From Arthrobacter sp. SLBN-112 (GTDB lineage: Bacteria; Actinomycetota; Actinomycetes; Actinomycetales; Micrococcaceae), in contig NZ_VFMU01000001.1 in assembly GCF_006715225.1 (NCBI RefSeq), positions 3,224,001-3,288,000 on the forward strand: a stretch of DNA of 64,000 nt, given 5' to 3'. The first letter of the stretch is position 1. Each line of letters opens with the position of its first letter. Made by a program: the position numbers and the translations under genes. The notes beneath the pieces were generated by a model that worked only from the letters and a program-made list of their open reading frames with translations, did not search any database and had not been told where the DNA came from. Shown in pieces: positions 1 through 9,164 of the stretch.

Positions 1-180
1 ATCCGAGGGAAGAGTCGTTCAAGCAGCCGGAAGTTGCCGCGAGTGATCCGCTCGATCGCGGCGATTGCCTGGGCGTCGGTGAAGTCGTCCGGATCGAGTG
101 GCCTGCCGACTCGTTTCCAGTGCCGTTCGAGGGCGAACAGGAGCTCGTCGCGACCCAGGGCCCGGTAGCGGTGGATGCAT
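1..180 (-). pseudogene. Truncated transposon-type AAA ATPase (3' part only)
   Basis: The reverse strand encodes HRYRALGRDELLFALERHW, followed by a stretch ending ERITRGNFRLLERLF. This matches the C-terminal part of the IstB/TniB-like ATPases that accompany DDE transposases in actinobacteria; the match is from memory of the family, not from a search. The reading frame runs off the left edge of the window. The resemblance stops abruptly near position 175: upstream, none of the three reverse frames shows the expected preceding segment or the Walker motifs. The element is therefore broken, having lost roughly its first 200 residues. It is probably a relic left by recombination next to the RHS locus. 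The family is fairly sure, the exact element is not. Confidence 0.6.
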
Positions 181-561
181 CGAGCTGGAGCTTCGCGTCC
201 TGCCCCGATGTTACCGACGCGTAGATACCCAAGGTGTCCCAACCGGTCATCGTGCCTCAGCAACCCTCAGCCAGCACCGGCCTGAGACGATTCGCGGTGA
301 GACATTTTTCCAAGACACGGTGCGGCCCGGCAGGACGCGTTCCTCTGCCCCTCTGCGAGACGCGACGCCGGTGTCTCGACAAGCTGTTGCTTTTCGGTAC
401 GCTGCCTTCACTTAGCCGCGTATCCCAACTCACCCGGGGCCCGCGGCGCCTGCCAAGTACGGAGGATGACGAGGTAACCGTGGGCTCTCTGGCCGTTCTG
501 TCAAGATGAGGTGACCAACGGTCCACTCGGTGCTTGACGTACTCAACCCCATCAGGGATCC
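181..561. other. Non-coding stretch beside the transposon relic
   Basis: I see no convincing gene here on either strand. The open frames that cross it have no recognisable motifs. Base composition looks less GC-rich than the housekeeping genes further right, in keeping with accessory DNA lying between the ATPase relic and the RHS locus. Confidence 0.4.
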
Positions 562-750
562 CTACTTTCGCCGCGATCTCGTGGAGTATAGGAGCACCAG
601 CACGGGAATGGGCAACAGATAGAGTGCAGACACGATGGCGTCTCCCCACCGGGGGATCCCGTAGAAAAGAACAAACACCAAGAATCCCAACACCAGAGCG
701 ATCATAGATCCGATCACGACGATCAGAGCTCGTTTGCGTCCATTCAGCAT
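562..750 (-). CDS. Small two-helix membrane protein, candidate RHS immunity protein
   Basis: This 62-residue protein starts at ATG 750, inside the last codons of the RHS gene; the two frames overlap as ATGCTGA. A strong ribosome site, GGAGAGG, lies about nine bases before the ATG. Two hydrophobic segments, near residues 8-30 and 38-56, are joined by a short loop (GIPRWGD). Both ends are basic (NGRKR and RSRRK), which suggests a hairpin with both ends in the cytoplasm. No family is recognised. Its position directly behind the variable tip of a polymorphic-toxin-like protein, with translational coupling, is what one expects of an immunity protein. That role is inferred from context only. The local sequence appears less GC-rich than the core genes. 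Confidence 0.6.
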   Translation of the reverse strand: MLNGRKRALIVVIGSMIALVLGFLVFVLFYGIPRWGDAIVSALYLLPIPVLVLLYSTRSRRK

Positions 751-3700
751 TCGAAAATTCCTCTCCAAACACCGGCAGCAGCGCCAAATATTGCTCCCCC
801 GGTGGCGGCTGTACCCCAGGCGAGTGTCCCTCCCGGCCCGGCGAAGTTTGCCCACCAAGCTGCACCCCCGGCCATTATTGCTCCCGAACCAGCGTTGATG
901 CCCATCAGTTGCCCGTAGCATTGCTGCACAGGATTCGGGCCAGTCGCCGCACCGCAAGCATTCCAGGAATAGCAACCGGATGTGGGGGAGTCGATAGTAC
1001 AAACCCCGTAAGCGTCGCACCAGTCCAGACCCGTCGGGTCGGTGTTGTTGATGGGATTAGCGCCCGCATAGAGGTAAACATTGATTTCTTGGCCTGAGGG
1101 GTCGGGTTGGGTGAAGCGGCCGCGGGCGGGATGGTAGTAGCGGGCTCCGAATTTCATGCGGTTGCTGGTCGTGTCGTTGTAGCCGCCAGCGTAAGTCCAG
1201 GGGTTGGTGGCGGCACTGGTTCCGGTGGTGCCGGTGTCGTCTCCCCAGGAGTCGTAGCTGTAGGTGGCGGCTTTGGCCTGGGTGCTGTCGGTGAGCAGGA
1301 TGGTCGAGCCGAGCGCGTCGGTGGTGTAGTAGTAGCTTGCCCCGCCGTTTGTGCGCATGCTGATGAGCGTACCTCCGGGGTCTCGGATGAACGAGGTTGT
1401 TCCGCTGGTCTTGGTCTGTTGGGTGACGCCGAGGGAGCCGTTGAGGAACGAGGATGAGCCGGCGGTGAGGCGTTCGTCGTTGCGGGTGCCGGCGTAGGTG
1501 TAGTTCGTGGTGGTGGTGCCGTTGGTGCCGGCGGTGAATTGGTTGAAGACGTTGTAGGTCACGTTTGAGGCGGAGCCGCCGTCGATGAAGTTGCCGTTCG
1601 CGTCGTAGGTGTATTTGGTGGCTCCTGTGGTCGGTGTGGAGCAGTTCCCGTTGGTGGGGCCGTACCAGCAGAGCTGGTCCGCGGCGTTGTAGGTGGAATA
1701 GCTGGTGGCGGTCCCGGTCTTGGCTGCGCTGAGCCGGTTGCTGTTGGCGTCATAGGTCCAGGATTCCGTGACCGTGCCCGTGACGGCGGAGGTGAGTCGG
1801 TTGAGTTTGTCGTATCCGTAGGTGGTGACCGCGCCGGTGTCCGTGGTCATGGTCTTCCGCTGGGCGCCGTCCTTGGCCCCGTTCAGGGTGTAGGTGTACG
1901 CGCGTTTGGCCAGGACCGTGTTGCCGGTGTTGGTCGCGGTGATGGCCGTGATCTTGCCCGCCCCGTCGTAGGTGGTGGTGTTCTTCACCCCGTTGGGGTA
2001 CTTGGTGGCGGTGCGGCGGTTGGCGTTGTCGTAGTCGAAGCCGGTGCATTTGGTGCTGTTCGGGAACACTAGGGTGGCTGGGCAGGAGCCGCCGGGTTCG
2101 GCCAGGGCTGTCAGCCGGTTCGCCCCGTCATACCGGTACGTCACTGTCCCGAGCGGGTCGACGTAGGTGAGGATGTTGGACGCCCCGTCGTAGGTGACGC
2201 TGGTGGTGACCCCGCCGATGGTTTTGCCTGTGGGCCGGTTCTGGGCGTCCCAGGTGTAGGTGGTGGTTCCGGCTGCATCGACCCTGGTGGTGAGGTTCCC
2301 GGCGGTGTCATAGGTGTAGGCGACGCAGGTCGCCGGTACGCAGGTGGCGGCGTAGCGGATTTGGGTGATGCGGTCGTTGTTGTCGTAGGTGTACGTCGCG
2401 GTCTGGTTCTTGCCGTCCTTAGCTGTGGCGACCCTGCCTGCCGCGTCGTAGGTGTACGTCGTGGCCCCTAGCTGCGTGGGCGGGGTGACGGTGGCCGGGT
2501 TTCCGGCCGCGTCGTAGGTGTAGGTCGTTTGGTTGCCGTTGCCGTCGGTTGAGCGGCACAGCGACCCGGACTTGGCGCCACAGCTCGTGCCGGCGGCGTC
2601 CCCCTGGTAGTACTTCCGGGATGTGCCGCCGAGGTTGTCAGGGGTCAGGATCGCTGACGGGTTTTTGGTGTTCGGGTCGTACTGGATGGTGCTGGTGTTG
2701 CCCTCACTGGTCGTGGAGGTGTCGGGGCGGTAGTTCAGCAGTGGGTCCCCGACCGCTGTGGGGTAGGTGAAGGATACGTCCCCGGCGGTGCCCGTGGAAC
2801 CGGCCAGCGGGGAGGTGATCTTTGTCAGGGAATTGGTGGCGTTGTACGCCGCCGTGGTGGTCTGGCCCAGACCGTTGGTGGTGGTCAGCCGGTTGTCGTG
2901 GCCGTCAAAGGTGGCCGATGAATTGTTCCCGTTCGGGTCGGTGCTCGTCAGGACGCCGGTCTTGCTTGCGTCCAGGGTGTAGGTGGTTTGTTTGCTGTTC
3001 GGGTCGGTCAGGTAGGCCAGGCTGCCGTCCGTGTTGTGCGTCAGGGTCCAGGTCGCGGCCGCGGTCGAGCCCTGGCCGTAGGTGATAGTGTTCGCCCACC
3101 CATCTGTCGCGTAGGCGAGGGCGGTGACGTTGGTGCGCCCGTCGGTGAAGGAGCTCAGTTTCCCGTTGGCGTAGGCGAAGGTGGTTATGGCGCCGGTGGC
3201 GTCGGTGATCTTGGACATCCGCCCTTCACCGCCGCCGTATTCGATGCTCACGGTCCGGTTCAGTGAGTTGTCCGTGACCGCGGAGGGCTGGTTCAGGTTC
3301 CTCGTGTCGTTATAGACGTACGAGACAGTCCGGCCCTGGGTATCAGTGGTCTGCGTCAGGCGGCCATTACCGTAGGCGTAGGTCACGGTGTTCGGGTTGG
3401 TGGTGTTCGCATCGACGGACCGGACCAGGGCGAAATTGGTCCCGTCGTCCTGGTAGACGTTGGTGATCCCGGTGTCGTTGAACCGCAGCCAATATTCCGT
3501 GGTGGAGATCTTGGTCAACGAGGCGTTTAGTTCCGGGGCCATGGTGAAGGCACCCGCGGTGTTGATGAAGGTGTACCAGCCACCGTCCGGGGCGGTGTAG
3601 ATCATGTTCCCGGTCATCGGGTCGATCCGCAGGGCTGTTTCCAGTCGGCCCATGGACAGGGTCGGTCGGTGGTCGTACCTGGAGTTGTAGCGCCAGGCGA

Positions 3701-5237
3701 CGTTCACGTCCTGCCCGATCCCGCGGACATTGAACAACCGGCCCGTGAGCACGGCATTCCCGTTCGTCGGGTTCAGCGCGAGTTTCGCTGTGTCGGTCAG
3801 GGTGTGTGAAACCATCGAGGCCTTGCCTCTTGACCCGGATTCTGCGCCGTTGACGGTCACTGGTGGCAACAGGTTCGGGTTGCTGAACCAGCCCTGCGAA
3901 TCAAGGATGACGTCAACGGAACTGGCGCCTTCGTTATAGATCTTGATCGTTCCTGTGGTGGCGCTGGGCCGCACGACGACGGTGTTGGACACCGAGTCCG
4001 CCGTGTAGTTGACCATGCTGACATCTGATTCGGGCTCGTCGGAAGGCCATAACCGCAAAAAGCCGAACCCGGAGCTGAGGGGCGTGACGTTCATGACCAC
4101 ACCTGCCAGGTTCGTTGACGCTGCAGGAAGGCCACCCACCCCGGCAATCTGTACCTCAACCCTGCCACCGGCCGGGATCGGGGTATGAGCCGCCGGGGTG
4201 TCATAGATCCTTGATTCAACAGTGGTGAAGGAACTGTTGGAAACCTGCCCGTCAAAATAGCCCTGTATGTCGATGACTACCTGAAGGCCAACAGCCGAGG
4301 CGATGTGCTTGATATCCACCACGCCCGCCGCGTTGAGGTTCAGTACCGCGGCAACGGCCGTAATGTCATTTCCCCTGTAATTCAGGGATGTTCCCGAGCC
4401 TCCACCGGCGTCGAACCCGCCACCGGGACGCGCTTCAAGGATTGGATTGGGAGCATCGGTGCTGATGACGGTGATGTTCGCAAAGACCGCCGTCGCCGTG
4501 TCCGGCACGCCGCCCTTCCCCTTCAACGTCAGGCTTTTTATCCCCGTACCGGTCCAGGCGCCTGCCGGGTAGCCGATGCCAACGCGGGTATCGACGACCC
4601 GGCTGGCTGGTACGGATACGAATCCGCCGGGAGCGGGAGTGTCTCCTGCCGTGAAGTAGCCTTGCACATCGACCATGTACTGCTGGGATGTGCTGGCAAT
4701 CAGTGCAAGCTTGCCGTCGCTGCCGACGGCAACGATTGCTGAGTTGGACGCCGTGTCACCAATCCCGGAGAACAGCACAGTCGTCTCCCGCTGCCGTGCA
4801 GTGTTCGGGACGACCTGGGCGGCACTGGCGCCGGTACTGCCTGCAACGGTCAACGTCACCATCACCGAATCGACGTTAGTGGTGGGAACCCCGGCCATAC
4901 CCAGGATTTGGAAGGGATACCAGGTGTCCGGTGTCAACGGGCCCGTGATCCCGCCAAGTCCCTCCCGTGTATCCACCACCCTGCCGGGGGTGGGAACGAA
5001 AACCCCCGACTGCACCGAAGGAGTCGACTGCATCGGAACCACCGAGGGAGCCTGCACAGACGCCGGAGCAACAGGGGCAGAACCCGCAATCTCAGGAACG
5101 GCGAAAGCGGGTGCACTCAGCCCAGCGATCGTAATGCCGAAAGCAACAACAGCGGTGATGACAGCCCTGATGGCCAGAAAACCAGCCGGGACAGGCCGAA
5201 AAATGGCAGGACGAATCGAGCCCTGAACAGTAGACAT
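744..5237 (-). CDS. Secreted RHS/YD-repeat protein with a variable C-terminal tip
   Basis: A 1497-residue protein. A long signal peptide ends near AFA at residue 46. About three beta-rich modules follow (roughly residues 75-455), marked by RVVDTR or related RIYDT motifs as found in other actinobacterial surface proteins. Then comes a long array of YD repeats such as YTYDAAGNPATV and TYGYDKLNRLTS, ending in the RHS core hallmark GARYYHPARGRFTQPDP. After DPTGLDW comes a 91-residue tip with six cysteines and a glycine-rich hydrophobic run (INAGSGAIMAGG onward). RHS proteins build a shell around a C-terminal toxin that is cleaved and delivered. Here the tip would be the effector, and the overlapping small membrane gene its immunity partner. 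The toxin activity itself is not recognised. Confidence 0.85.
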   Translation of the reverse strand: MSTVQGSIRPAIFRPVPAGFLAIRAVITAVVAFGITIAGLSAPAFAVPEIAGSAPVAPASVQAPSVVPMQSTPSVQSGVFVPTPGRVVDTREGLGGITGPLTPDTWYPFQILGMAGVPTTNVDSVMVTLTVAGSTGASAAQVVPNTARQRETTVLFSGIGDTASNSAIVAVGSDGKLALIASTSQQYMVDVQGYFTAGDTPAPGGFVSVPASRVVDTRVGIGYPAGAWTGTGIKSLTLKGKGGVPDTATAVFANITVISTDAPNPILEARPGGGFDAGGGSGTSLNYRGNDITAVAAVLNLNAAGVVDIKHIASAVGLQVVIDIQGYFDGQVSNSSFTTVESRIYDTPAAHTPIPAGGRVEVQIAGVGGLPAASTNLAGVVMNVTPLSSGFGFLRLWPSDEPESDVSMVNYTADSVSNTVVVRPSATTGTIKIYNEGASSVDVILDSQGWFSNPNLLPPVTVNGAESGSRGKASMVSHTLTDTAKLALNPTNGNAVLTGRLFNVRGIGQDVNVAWRYNSRYDHRPTLSMGRLETALRIDPMTGNMIYTAPDGGWYTFINTAGAFTMAPELNASLTKISTTEYWLRFNDTGITNVYQDDGTNFALVRSVDANTTNPNTVTYAYGNGRLTQTTDTQGRTVSYVYNDTRNLNQPSAVTDNSLNRTVSIEYGGGEGRMSKITDATGAITTFAYANGKLSSFTDGRTNVTALAYATDGWANTITYGQGSTAAATWTLTHNTDGSLAYLTDPNSKQTTYTLDASKTGVLTSTDPNGNNSSATFDGHDNRLTTTNGLGQTTTAAYNATNSLTKITSPLAGSTGTAGDVSFTYPTAVGDPLLNYRPDTSTTSEGNTSTIQYDPNTKNPSAILTPDNLGGTSRKYYQGDAAGTSCGAKSGSLCRSTDGNGNQTTYTYDAAGNPATVTPPTQLGATTYTYDAAGRVATAKDGKNQTATYTYDNNDRITQIRYAATCVPATCVAYTYDTAGNLTTRVDAAGTTTYTWDAQNRPTGKTIGGVTTSVTYDGASNILTYVDPLGTVTYRYDGANRLTALAEPGGSCPATLVFPNSTKCTGFDYDNANRRTATKYPNGVKNTTTYDGAGKITAITATNTGNTVLAKRAYTYTLNGAKDGAQRKTMTTDTGAVTTYGYDKLNRLTSAVTGTVTESWTYDANSNRLSAAKTGTATSYSTYNAADQLCWYGPTNGNCSTPTTGATKYTYDANGNFIDGGSASNVTYNVFNQFTAGTNGTTTTNYTYAGTRNDERLTAGSSSFLNGSLGVTQQTKTSGTTSFIRDPGGTLISMRTNGGASYYYTTDALGSTILLTDSTQAKAATYSYDSWGDDTGTTGTSAATNPWTYAGGYNDTTSNRMKFGARYYHPARGRFTQPDPSGQEINVYLYAGANPINNTDPTGLDWCDAYGVCTIDSPTSGCYSWNACGAATGPNPVQQCYGQLMGINAGSGAIMAGGAAWWANFAGPGGTLAWGTAATGGAIFGAAAGVWRGIFEC

Positions 5238-5452
5238 CCCCCACGAACTTTCTACGAACAGATCCGCGGCAATCCCCAGTTACCGAAAGCCCGACCCCCC
5301 CAACCGCGTGATGCCCCGACGCTAAACCTCCACTCGCCGGCCAGCAACTATCTTAATCAAAACCTTGGACAAACCCGCGCGAATCCCAGCACTGACTCCC
5401 CGGAGGTACCTTTGGCGGGGCTCGGGGGTCGGACACGGGCCAGGCTCCCACT

Positions 5453-5878
5453 ATGAGGCCTCCGGGCATTCTCCTGCTTGGCATCGTCGTGGTTGTCGGA
5501 GCGTTGGCACTGCCCACCCTGACAGGGCACATGCTTTCCACGGGCAGGCCCTGCCCAGCGGTAGGTTATGCCTACACAGGTGACGTGGAGTTGGCCTTTT
5601 CAGGGCCACCGGGGTCAGTAGCTGCATGTTTCGGGGATGGCTGCATTCCTCAAGAAGTGGCAGGTAACGCTGGGGAAAAATGGCTGGTTCCTCAGTCCCC
5701 GCCCTATTTGAACCCCCCTGTCAGCGTCACGTCGATTTACGTAGAAGCCGCGGATCTGTCGGGCCACCGCATATTCCGCAACCTGCCAATACAAACAGAA
5801 TCAACCGGCGAACATCCCTTTGGGCCCGGGTGTGGAGGCCCTTTCAGGTTCAAGCCCGTACAGGTGAATTTCGACTGA
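5453..5878 (+). CDS. Small exported protein of unknown function
   Basis: A 141-residue protein that I do not recognise. The N-terminus is a hydrophobic segment (residues 3-22, ILLLGIVVVVGALAL) that would act as a signal peptide or single membrane anchor. The rest is polar, with four cysteines (about residues 34, 59, 64 and 126), which could form disulfides outside the cell. It runs divergently from the RHS gene, with about 215 bases between them, and stands alone. No repeat or enzyme motif is visible. The ATG at 5453 was chosen because it gives a clean export signal. Confidence 0.55.
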   Translation: MRPPGILLLGIVVVVGALALPTLTGHMLSTGRPCPAVGYAYTGDVELAFSGPPGSVAACFGDGCIPQEVAGNAGEKWLVPQSPPYLNPPVSVTSIYVEAADLSGHRIFRNLPIQTESTGEHPFGPGCGGPFRFKPVQVNFD

Positions 5879-6123
5879 AACCTTTCTACTGCAATGGGGC
5901 CGCGCCAACCCCCAAGCGTGGGACGCTTTCGAAGCCGGCCGGCGCGCTGGGGAGTAGGGGCATTAATTAGGGGGAGCCCGGGATTGTTTTGGATGCCTGG
6001 AGCAACAACACTGAACGAACTGGGAATTGCGGTGGCATTAAACTCGGGGGGGCTAAATTGTTCAATTATCCGTATTTCGGCGGGCGCGGGCGTGGTACCA
6101 GTGCCCGGGCTTTCTTTCTTTTC

Positions 6124-8601
6124 GTGATTCGGGGTGTTGATCGTTTGGCTGGCCCCCGCCGGCGCCGGTGGTCGCATCTCCGGTTCCACGGACTCTTGAC
6201 AGCGATGTTCGTTGCGTTCTGTGCCGTGGTGGTACCGATCCCGGCGTCGGCCGACACGGGTGACGTTGGCGTTGCGGGTCCCTCGCATTCCGGCACGGGC
6301 ACGCCCACGGGCACCAAGCGCGCCACGAGCGTGTTGTGGTTCAACGACGGATCCTGGTGGGGGAACCTGTGGGACTCTGCCACCTCCGATTTCCACATCT
6401 TCCGGTTCAACGCCGGGACCAGTTCCTGGGTGGATACCGGCATGGCCACGGATGGACGGGCGGACACCCATCATGACGTGTTGTGGGACGGGAAGACGCT
6501 GTACGTCGCAAGCTACAAGTTCGTGGATGACGAGCTGCCGGCTGAGCCCAATTTCCCCAGCACGATGCGCCGGTACAGCTACGACTCTGATACCGGGAAG
6601 TACACGTTGCTCGGTTCCAGCCAGATCAACAACTCCAAAGTTGAAGTCTTGACCATTGACAAGGACTCCACTGGCAGGGTCTGGTCCAGCTGGCAGGAGG
6701 ACAACAGGATTTACCTTAACGTGACGGCCACAGACGGCAAGACGTGGGGCACGCCCTTCCAGGTTCCCGGATCAATGAGCAACGTCTCCGTGGACGATAC
6801 ATCGGCCGTGATTGCCTTTGACGGGAAGATCGGTGTGATGTGGAGCCGGCAGGTGGGGGACTCCACCGACGGCATGTACTGGAGCTACCACGTGGATGGG
6901 GCGTCAAATACTGCCTGGAGCACTCCTGAGGCGGCTGTGTCCGGGCAGCGCAGCAGCGATGACCACATGAACCTGAAGTGGCTGGACTCCTCGGGCGGCC
7001 GGGTGTTCGCGGCCATCAAGACGTCGTACACGTCCGCGTCGCAGCCGCTGATCCAGCTGCTGGCCCTCAGCGGCACCACATGGTCCGCGCACACGATCGC
7101 CACCGTGGCGGAGTGCCCCAACCGGGTGATTGTCATGATTGACGAGAGCACCCAAAAGCTGCGTACCTTCGCCACCTATCCAAAGCCGTCCGGCACTGCC
7201 GACGCCGGTGTCTGCACCAGCTCCGGCGGTGCGGTTTACGAAAAGTCCACACCGCTGGACAAGATCAGCTTTACCACCACCAAGACTGCCCGCATCGTCG
7301 ATGCCGACCAGTTTGTTCACAACGTGACGTCGACGAAGCAGAACGTCAACAGTGCGGCGTGGGGCACGGTGGACAGCGGCCTGTTGCTGCTTGCAGACGT
7401 TAACGCCACAAGCCAGTACTGGCACTACTACGATCCCACGGGCGGGGGAAGTGACATCACGGCTCCGACCGTGACCGCCACGTCACCCGCTGCCGGTGCC
7501 ACCGGTGTAGCGGTGACGGCCAATGTAACAGGGACGTTCTCGGAGGGCATTGACGCCTCCACGGTCACATCGGGCACCTTTACGCTGACCAACGGGACGA
7601 CGCCCGTGACAGCGACCGTGTCCTACGGCGTCTCTGGCAAAGTTGCAGCCCTCGACCCTGGTGCGGACCTTGCAGCGGCTACCGAGTACACAGCGACGAT
7701 CAAGGGCGGTACCAGTGGTGTGAAGGATATTGCCGGCAACGCCCTGGCCGCGGACAAGACCTGGACCTTCACCACGGCCGCGCCTCCGCCCGCGCAGACT
7801 CCCATCGCTGAGAAGGCAGCCTCACTGAACGGCGCTCTTGGTTCAGCCACCACGGCAGAGGTGTACGGCCTGAAGGACAACGGCGCGTACCAGTGTTTTG
7901 AACGCGGTTGCATTCTCTGGTCGCCGGCAACAGGGGCGCATGTTTCAACTGGCCCGATCCGTGGGTTGTGGGCGGCTACAGGGTATGAAAACGGCAGGCT
8001 CGGATACCCGGTCACCGACGTGGTTGGCGGGCTCCGGGACGGCGGATCGTTCCAGAACTACCAGGGCGGTGCGATCATCTGGTCCCCGGCAACAGGGGCG
8101 CATGTTTCAACTGGCCCGATCCGGGGTTCGTGGGCGGCCACAGGGTATGAAAACGGCAGGCTCGGATACCCGGTCACCGATGAGATTGGCGGGCTCCGGG
8201 ACGGCGGATCGTTCCAGAACTACCAGGGCGGTGCGATCATCTGGTCCCCGGCAACAGGGGCGCATGTTTCAACTGGCCCGATCCGGGGTTCGTGGGCGGC
8301 CACAGGGTATGAAAACGGCAGGCTCGGATACCCGGTCACCGATGAGATTGGCGGGCTCAAGGACGGCGGTTCGTTCCAGAACTACCAGGGCGGCGCAATC
8401 ATGTGGTCGCCGGCAACAGGGGCCCACATCTCCGTCGGGGCCATCCGAACAATCTGGGCCTCCACAGGCTTTGAATCAGGTCGGCTTGGCTACCCCACAA
8501 GTGATGAATACAAGACGGGGAACGACGGAAGCGTGGCCCAGAACTATCAAGGTGGCATCATCCACGTGAGCCCGGGCGGCGCCTATATCTCCTGGTCGTA
8601 G
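6124..8601 (+). CDS. Secreted multidomain protein: beta-propeller-like, Ig-like domain, LGFP repeats
   Basis: About 825 residues if started at GTG 6124. That start gives an arginine-rich n-region, a hydrophobic core and an ASA cleavage site near residue 43. The frame stays open upstream to ATG 5989, but that start would bury the signal peptide, so it is less likely. Residues about 50-430 are rich in aromatic W/Y-x-D motifs (VLWFNDGSWW, DVLWDGKTLYVAS) and resemble a beta-propeller, but the family is not identified. Residues about 443-553 form a Big_5-type Ig-like domain. The end is about five LGFP repeats (GRLGYPVTDEIGGL), modules known to bind the actinobacterial cell envelope. Three of the repeats are nearly identical at DNA level. 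It is probably a wall-attached surface protein. Confidence 0.75.
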   Translation: MIRGVDRLAGPRRRRWSHLRFHGLLTAMFVAFCAVVVPIPASADTGDVGVAGPSHSGTGTPTGTKRATSVLWFNDGSWWGNLWDSATSDFHIFRFNAGTSSWVDTGMATDGRADTHHDVLWDGKTLYVASYKFVDDELPAEPNFPSTMRRYSYDSDTGKYTLLGSSQINNSKVEVLTIDKDSTGRVWSSWQEDNRIYLNVTATDGKTWGTPFQVPGSMSNVSVDDTSAVIAFDGKIGVMWSRQVGDSTDGMYWSYHVDGASNTAWSTPEAAVSGQRSSDDHMNLKWLDSSGGRVFAAIKTSYTSASQPLIQLLALSGTTWSAHTIATVAECPNRVIVMIDESTQKLRTFATYPKPSGTADAGVCTSSGGAVYEKSTPLDKISFTTTKTARIVDADQFVHNVTSTKQNVNSAAWGTVDSGLLLLADVNATSQYWHYYDPTGGGSDITAPTVTATSPAAGATGVAVTANVTGTFSEGIDASTVTSGTFTLTNGTTPVTATVSYGVSGKVAALDPGADLAAATEYTATIKGGTSGVKDIAGNALAADKTWTFTTAAPPPAQTPIAEKAASLNGALGSATTAEVYGLKDNGAYQCFERGCILWSPATGAHVSTGPIRGLWAATGYENGRLGYPVTDVVGGLRDGGSFQNYQGGAIIWSPATGAHVSTGPIRGSWAATGYENGRLGYPVTDEIGGLRDGGSFQNYQGGAIIWSPATGAHVSTGPIRGSWAATGYENGRLGYPVTDEIGGLKDGGSFQNYQGGAIMWSPATGAHISVGAIRTIWASTGFESGRLGYPTSDEYKTGNDGSVAQNYQGGIIHVSPGGAYISWS
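7921..8406 (+). repeat. Three tandem 162-bp repeats encoding LGFP modules
   Basis: Copies begin at 7921, 8083 and 8245 with a period of exactly 162 bases (54 codons). They are almost identical, including at silent positions. A fourth, more diverged copy begins at 8407. Each carries the core CCGGCAACAGGGGCGCATG. This implies recent duplication or gene conversion within the preceding coding sequence. Confidence 0.9.
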
Positions 8602-8636
8602 GGACCAGACTCCAGTGACTTGGTAACGTGTGCCGC

Positions 8637-9074
8637 ATGCCCATCAAACTGGAGAACATCGGCATTGCTGTCCGGGACCTGGAAGCGGCCATAGCGTTCT
8701 TTGCCGACCTCGGTCTCACTGTCCTGGGCCGCCAGACCGTCAGTGGAGAGTGGGCCGACACGGCCGTAGGCCTCGATGGCAACCATGCCAAAATCGCCAT
8801 GCTTCAGACACCGGACGGCCAGGGCCGGCTCGAGCTGTTCGAGTACATCCACCCCGAAGCGATCGAAACTCTGCCCACCCTGCCCAATGAGATCGGCATG
8901 CACCGCGTTGCCTTCTCTGTGGACGACATCGACGCCGCACTGGAAATTGCGGCCAGGCACGGTTGCCACCCCCTGCGCGGGGTGGCGACCTACGAAGACG
9001 TCTACAAGCTCACCTACGTCCGGGGACCGAGCGGAATTATTGTCATGCTTGCCGAGGAACTGAAGAAGGGCTGA
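8637..9074 (+). CDS. VOC-fold protein, methylmalonyl-CoA epimerase-like
   Basis: A 145-residue vicinal-oxygen-chelate protein. It begins MPIKLENIGIAV with the usual first beta strand, then has two beta-alpha-beta-beta-beta halves. The metal-ligand pattern fits glyoxalase/epimerase enzymes: an early polar residue, then ELFEYIHP, then MHRVAFSVDDID with its histidine, then a late acidic residue in the second half. Methylmalonyl-CoA epimerases and small dioxygenase-like proteins share this layout, and the substrate cannot be fixed from sequence. ATG 8637 is preferred over the in-frame GTG 8628 because the family normally starts there. It follows the LGFP gene by 35 bases but probably has its own transcript. 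Confidence 0.75.
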   Translation: MPIKLENIGIAVRDLEAAIAFFADLGLTVLGRQTVSGEWADTAVGLDGNHAKIAMLQTPDGQGRLELFEYIHPEAIETLPTLPNEIGMHRVAFSVDDIDAALEIAARHGCHPLRGVATYEDVYKLTYVRGPSGIIVMLAEELKKG

Positions 9075-9164
9075 CCGCCTGCTGCAATATACTCCGAACA
9101 TGCCCAAGAAGCACCCAGCCCTTAATGCCCATCGGTCCGTTGCTGTACTGTGCGGAGGCCAACT

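Noticed and set aside
257..1020. Long reverse frames of 202 and 152 residues over the RHS 3' end
   Set aside because: No domain or codon pattern supports them; only the last 62 residues of the second (from ATG 750) form a credible protein with its own ribosome site.
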